This document shows, one piece after another, positions 7,931 through 10,737 of a DNA stretch of 10,737 nt. Origin of the DNA: Deltaproteobacteria bacterium. Its GTDB lineage: Bacteria; Desulfobacterota; DSM-4660; Desulfatiglandales; Desulfatiglandaceae. Position numbers and translations under genes: made by a program. Position 1 is the first letter of the stretch. Each line of letters begins with the position of its first letter. Below the pieces are notes generated by a model. That model saw nothing but the letters and a program-made list of their open reading frames with translations, did no database searches and was not told the DNA's origin. The stretch lies in contig QMLZ01000085.1 in NCBI GenBank assembly GCA_003646995.1, forward strand, positions 1 through 10,737, written 5' to 3'.

Positions 7931-8740
7931 CTAGAACAGGATTAATGCAGCAGCCCCGGCCGCAAGGCAGTATGGAGCAAAGTATGCAAGACGCCCTTTT
8001 TTCACCATGGTCATAAGTACCTTCAAGCAAAGAAAGCCAACAACGGCAGATACGGCAAAGCCCACCACCAGAGTTGGAATGGCTACGGAGCCAATAGGTT
8101 GGTCATGGAGCTGGAGCAGCAGGGCACCCACAATGGCGGGTATGGCGATGAGGAAAGAAAACCGCCCGGCAAGCTGCCTGTCAAGGCCGCATAAGAGGCC
8201 ACAGGCTATGGTAGCCCCGGAACGGGATATTCCGGGTACAATAGCCAGGCCCTGGGCCGTCCCCACGATCAGTGCCGTGACTAGGCCGATATCTCTTCTG
8301 GTGGTGTAGCGGGGAGGAATAAAGTAGGTCACCCCTATCACGATGCCTGTGACCATCAGCATGTAGCCCACAAATGTGACGGAGGCGAACAGATTTTCAA
8401 GTGGCTCCTTGAAAAATAGTCCGATGAGAGCGGTTGGAACACAGGCCGCTATTATCCACAGGATCAGTTTTTGCTCCCCATTTTTCTTGCCGCGGCCCTT
8501 TACCCGGGACCAGGGGATGAGTGCCGCCGGCGCCTCACGCACGAGCCTGAAAATATCGTCTTTGAAATATATGATTACAGCCAACAGCGTTCCGACATGA
8601 AGTGTCACATCCACAAGCAGCTGGGGTTCAGCAAATCCCAGTAGGTTCTGAAATATCACCAGGTGCCCGGAGCTACTAATGGGAAGAAATTCCGTAAGGC
8701 CCTGGATGAAACCCAGGAAAGCGGCATCAAGCGTGTTCAT
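7931..8740 (-). CDS. uppP: Undecaprenyl-diphosphate phosphatase (UppP/BacA)
   Basis: A 269-residue integral membrane phosphatase that removes the terminal phosphate from undecaprenyl diphosphate outside the membrane, regenerating the carrier for peptidoglycan and O-antigen. The first signature, QGLTEFLPISSSGH, is at residues 13-26; it has the (E/Q)xxxE pair as Q13 and E17, and His26. The second, PGISRSGAT at 169-177, includes the catalytic-site Arg173. About eight hydrophobic segments are present and the length is normal. The frame stays open upstream to 8905, but the family begins at about this Met, and AAAGGA sits 7-8 bases before the ATG at 8740, so this start is preferred. It is the first gene of a minus-strand pair with the DUF368 gene. 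Overproduction of family members gives bacitracin tolerance, hence the old name bacA. Confidence 0.95.
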   Translation of the reverse strand: MNTLDAAFLGFIQGLTEFLPISSSGHLVIFQNLLGFAEPQLLVDVTLHVGTLLAVIIYFKDDIFRLVREAPAALIPWSRVKGRGKKNGEQKLILWIIAACVPTALIGLFFKEPLENLFASVTFVGYMLMVTGIVIGVTYFIPPRYTTRRDIGLVTALIVGTAQGLAIVPGISRSGATIACGLLCGLDRQLAGRFSFLIAIPAIVGALLLQLHDQPIGSVAIPTLVVGFAVSAVVGFLCLKVLMTMVKKGRLAYFAPYCLAAGAAALILF

Positions 8741-8747
8741 GGAAATA

Positions 8748-8753
8748 TCCTTT
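8748..8753 (-). promoter_or_regulatory. Ribosome binding site of uppP
   Basis: On the minus strand AAAGGA lies 7 bases before the ATG whose first base is 8740. This decides the uppP start against the longer open frame that begins at 8905. Confidence 0.6.
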
Positions 8754-8788
8754 GCCTGTTCGAGAAGTGGGAAAATGTGTCCATGATC

Positions 8789-8816
8789 ATTAGCAGATGA
8801 CAGATGCCCCTGGCAA
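8789..8816 (-). promoter_or_regulatory. Possible promoter for uppP-popT (weak)
   Basis: On the minus strand TTGCCA (8816-8811) is followed after 16 bases by GCTAAT (8794-8789). This matches the sigma-70 consensus at 5 of 6 and 4 of 6 positions but lacks the important first TA of the -10 box. It would give a leader of roughly 40 bases. It is the best candidate I see upstream of uppP, but it could be chance. Confidence 0.2.
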
Positions 8817-8908
8817 GTGAATATTAGAGGTGATGCGAGCGCGCCTCTTGCAGAGTATAGGTCGGTGCCGGCAAGGAGAGCTGAAAAAGATCCCATCGGT
8901 CGCATTCC

Positions 8909-8937
8909 TTGACACCTCAGGTCCTATTCTCTATAAG
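8909..8937 (+). promoter_or_regulatory. Near-consensus sigma-70 promoter of the phosphofructokinase gene
   Basis: A perfect -35 box TTGACA (8909-8914) and a TATAAG -10 box (8932-8937, five of six matches) are separated by the ideal 17 bases. Transcription would start near 8944 and run toward the phosphofructokinase gene, leaving a 5' leader of about 130 bases. No clear extended -10 is seen. This is the strongest promoter match in the window. Confidence 0.75.
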
Positions 8938-8958
8938 GGTATAAAAAAGGAGAATTTT

Positions 8959-9046
8959 TTAGCCCCTCGATTGGGTGGATTTCAGTACGGAGCCACGGGT
9001 CCCAAGTGTGAGAGTGCTTGTTCCCTTTTTCAGGATCAAGGGCTAA
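8959..9046 (+). promoter_or_regulatory. Possible structured 5' leader of the phosphofructokinase mRNA
   Basis: TTAGCCC (8959-8965) is exactly complementary to GGGCTAA (9040-9046). With one mismatch and one bulge the stem extends to CGAT/ATC inside. Within the enclosed ~74 bases TTGGG (8971-8975) pairs with CCCAA (9001-9005), extendable by TGG/CCA with a five-base bulge. The domain would lie wholly in the predicted leader, ending 17 bases before the ribosome site GGAGG. No known riboswitch class is recognised, there is no U-tract terminator, and repeats this size can occur by chance. Confidence 0.25.
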
Positions 9047-9063
9047 CCTGTTAATAACAAACC

Positions 9064-9068
9064 GGAGG
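9064..9068 (+). promoter_or_regulatory. Ribosome binding site of the phosphofructokinase gene
   Basis: A strong GGAGG lies 4 bases before the ATG at 9073 and 7 before a second in-frame ATG at 9076. The spacing favours 9076 slightly, so the protein may begin one residue later than annotated. Confidence 0.7.
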
Positions 9069-9072
9069 CTTT

Positions 9073-10179
9073 ATGATGAAAGTGAAGGTTGGTGTTTTGT
9101 CGGCCGGGGGCGATTGCCCGGGGATCAACAGTGCCATACACTGGTTGGTGTACTCCGCAATGGATAAGGATCTCGTCCCCAGGCGTGGAATGATGTTTGA
9201 GGTCCTGGGCATCAGAGATGGGTGGAAAGGCCTTATTGAGGTGCACCCGGAAAAAAAGAACAGCAGGAATGAGTGGATCATGCCCCTTAACCCAGATATC
9301 GTGCGCACGTGGGACAGGTACGGTGGCACAAGGCTGGGAACAACTCGCATAAACCCTTTTGATCCTAAGAATGACAAATCAGACCTTATTATAGAGAACT
9401 GCAAAAAACTCGGACTAGAGGCCCTCGTGGTGCTGGGCGGCTTTGATAACCTCGGTGTTGCGTACAAGCTTTACAGGAAAGGGTTAAGGACTGTTGGTAT
9501 ACCCAAGACCATAGACAAGGACATTTCAGAGACAGACTATACGCTGGGATTTGATTCCGCGGTAAATATAATCACTTCTGATATCGACAGGCTTAGGATT
9601 ACAGCCGGCTCCCACAGTAGGATCTTTGTGGTGGAATGCATGGGCAGGAAGGCAGGATGGCTGGCCCTGGAGGCAGGGGAGGCGGCGGGTGTGCCCATTA
9701 TCCTTATTCCAGAACACGATTTCCTTATTGATCGAGTCATAGAGCTGCTCCAAAGGAGGAAAAAGTCTGGGAAGCGATACAGCATCATCCTCATTTCAGA
9801 GGGGGCCAAACCCAGGGGCATGGAAGAGATCCACGAAAAGAGGGGTAGGGACGGATTTGGCCATTACTATTTAGGCGGAGTCGGTGGATTCCTGGCAGAG
9901 GAAATCGAAAAGAATTCCGACCTAGAGGTAAGGTACGTTGCGCTTCGGCACTTGCAGCGCGGAGGGGCTCCAACAGCCTATGATCGAAGGATGGGGAGAA
10001 AATTCGGTATTGCCGCCATCGACATGGTAGTAAATGAAGACTTCGGCAGGATGGTCAGCTTGAAGCACGGGGAGATAACCAGCGTGCCCCTCAAGAAGGC
10101 CCTGGACCACTTGAGCCTAATTGACGTGGAAAAGTATTACAACACAAAGGACTACAAGAGCATCGACCAGATACTCTAA
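9073..10179 (+). CDS. 6-phosphofructokinase, probably pyrophosphate-dependent, with atypical metal site
   Basis: A 368-residue PfkA-family enzyme of glycolysis, converting fructose 6-phosphate to the 1,6-bisphosphate. Family motifs are GGDCPG (12-17), TRLGTTR (86-92), the catalytic PKTIDKD (144-150, with D148 as the likely base), MGRKAGW (190-196), SEGA (242-245) and LRHLQRGG (291-298). Two positions that separate phosphate donors point to pyrophosphate: D125, where E. coli PfkA has the ATP-favouring Gly104, and K145, where it has Gly124. The allosteric-site arginines 21 and 25 of E. coli appear as His23 and Tyr27, which suggests no ADP/PEP control. The odd point is F124, at the position of the Mg-binding Asp103 (GGDGS in E. 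coli, GGED in actinobacterial PPi enzymes, GGFDN here). The gene has its own strong promoter and stands alone, its stop overlapping the convergent oxidase gene. The family is certain; the donor is inferred. Confidence 0.9.
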   Translation: MMKVKVGVLSAGGDCPGINSAIHWLVYSAMDKDLVPRRGMMFEVLGIRDGWKGLIEVHPEKKNSRNEWIMPLNPDIVRTWDRYGGTRLGTTRINPFDPKNDKSDLIIENCKKLGLEALVVLGGFDNLGVAYKLYRKGLRTVGIPKTIDKDISETDYTLGFDSAVNIITSDIDRLRITAGSHSRIFVVECMGRKAGWLALEAGEAAGVPIILIPEHDFLIDRVIELLQRRKKSGKRYSIILISEGAKPRGMEEIHEKRGRDGFGHYYLGGVGGFLAEEIEKNSDLEVRYVALRHLQRGGAPTAYDRRMGRKFGIAAIDMVVNEDFGRMVSLKHGEITSVPLKKALDHLSLIDVEKYYNTKDYKSIDQIL

Positions 10180-10737
10180 GGAAGGATTTTATTCGGATTC
10201 AGGATACCAGCAGGATCAAATGCCTTCTTAATCCTGCGCATGAGAGCTAGACCAGCGGGCGGTATTTCCATCGGAAGATACCGCCTTTTTGTTATGCCCA
10301 CACCGTGCTCTCCTGTGATCGTTCCGCCCAGTTCCAGCACCTTTTCAAATAGCCTGGTTACTATGCGATCCACCTTTTTCATCTCCTGAGGGTCATTTTT
10401 GTCGAGCATGATATTTACGTGCAGGTTACCGTCGCCGGCATGACCGAAGACCGGTATAGGCACCCCGTATTCGCGGGAGAGCTCTGAGAGGAATCGCACC
10501 ATTTCCACCATCCTTGTCCTAGGAACCACCACGTCTTCGCTTACCTTGTGGGGCCTGAGCTTGTAAAGGGAGGGAGAGATATTTCTTCTGGCCTCCCACA
10601 AGGACTCGGCCTCGGTTGGTGAGCCTGCGGTAGCAAAGTCCAGGCACCCTTGCTCGGCACATATCTGTCTCACCTGTCCGGCGTAGTACTTCACCGATTC
10701 AGCGTTTCCATCCAGTTCAATCAGGAGCATGGCGCCC
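10176..10737 (-). CDS. FAD-linked oxidase C-terminal part, GlcD / D-lactate dehydrogenase type (partial)
   Basis: The C-terminal ~186 residues of a larger flavoprotein; the N-terminal FAD-binding (PCMH) domain lies beyond the right edge. The frame continues through the Met near 10730, with Gly-Ala before it as in GlcD homologues (GAMLLIELDG), so that Met is not the start. Diagnostic motifs of the FAD-oxidase C domain are LWEARRNISPSLYKLRPHKV, EDVVVPR, HAGDGNLHVNIM, GEHGVGITKRRYL and the ending AFDPAGILNPNKILP. Such proteins oxidise 2-hydroxy acids such as glycolate or D-lactate, usually passing electrons to an FeS partner (GlcF-like). Substrate cannot be decided here; glycolate, lactate and other hydroxy acids are all possible. 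The TAG stop overlaps the phosphofructokinase stop by four bases, tail to tail. Confidence 0.88.
   Translation of the reverse strand, partial: GAMLLIELDGNAESVKYYAGQVRQICAEQGCLDFATAGSPTEAESLWEARRNISPSLYKLRPHKVSEDVVVPRTRMVEMVRFLSELSREYGVPIPVFGHAGDGNLHVNIMLDKNDPQEMKKVDRIVTRLFEKVLELGGTITGEHGVGITKRRYLPMEIPPAGLALMRRIKKAFDPAGILNPNKILP

Larger units (their letters stand above)
8741..9072. other. Divergent intergenic region between uppP and the phosphofructokinase gene
   Basis: These 332 bases hold no gene I can support. The part next to uppP (8741-8820) should contain its promoter and short leader. The middle (8821-8907) shows nothing recognisable apart from a lone minus-strand TATACT at 8859-8854. 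The right part holds a strong plus-strand promoter and a leader of about 130 bases with inverted repeats, both listed separately. Open frames crossing this region have no family resemblance. Confidence 0.7.

Noticed and set aside
8741..8905. Upstream extension of the uppP frame giving a 324-residue protein
   Set aside because: The added 55 residues are not membrane-like or family-like, and the ATG at 8740 has a good ribosome site and the usual family N-terminus.
8943..8960. AAAAAA ... TTTTTT symmetric tract just after the predicted transcript start
   Set aside because: An A/T-only stem around a short loop is weak, has no GC-rich stem, and is better seen as an AT-rich initial transcribed region.
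8830..9054. Open frame of about 74 codons on the plus strand in the intergenic region
   Set aside because: It crosses the strong promoter and the leader, has no properly spaced ribosome site, and its translation resembles no family I recognise.
1..10737. Search by eye for mobile elements, CRISPR repeats, tRNA or toxin-antitoxin pairs
   Set aside because: No direct-repeat arrays, transposase or integrase motifs, cloverleaf-like segments or small paired genes were seen; nearly all bases belong to recognised housekeeping genes.

Overview
The window reads as an ordinary chromosomal stretch of a Gram-negative bacterium. The Gram-negative call rests on an LPS-assembly outer-membrane protein (LptD). 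Arginine is often written AGG and isoleucine often ATA. Together with a pyrophosphate-type phosphofructokinase and a GlcD-type oxidase, this suggests an anaerobic, perhaps thermophilic, member of the Desulfobacterota (former Deltaproteobacteria) or a relative. That placement is inference at low confidence. I see no transposase, integrase, CRISPR array, tRNA, rRNA or phage gene.

Left block, plus strand, 1-6946: the C-terminal end of a Yip1-family membrane protein, a CaCA-family cation/sodium antiporter, a UvrD/PcrA-type helicase, FolC (folate synthesis) and LptD. The genes overlap by 13 bases or are separated by 39, 68 and 3 bases, so they could be one transcription unit of housekeeping genes without a common pathway.

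Middle block, minus strand, 8740-6969: uppP (undecaprenyl-diphosphate phosphatase) followed 17 bases later by a DUF368 gene (PopT family). UppP makes undecaprenyl phosphate at the outer face of the inner membrane, and PopT-family proteins are reported to carry it back inside. The two genes therefore look like a two-step lipid-carrier recycling operon. It converges on lptD with only 22 bases between.

Right block: a 332-base divergent intergenic region (8741-9072) holds a near-consensus sigma-70 promoter (TTGACA, 17 bases, TATAAG) and a leader of about 130 bases with possible RNA structure. These precede a phosphofructokinase gene (9073-10179). That enzyme carries the Asp and Lys typical of pyrophosphate-dependent enzymes, but has Phe where the family has a metal-binding Asp or Glu. 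Its stop codon overlaps, tail to tail, the stop of a GlcD-type FAD-linked oxidase that runs off the right edge.

I found no convincing undescribed multi-gene system. The points most worth checking are the phosphofructokinase active site, the uppP-popT pairing and the structured leader.
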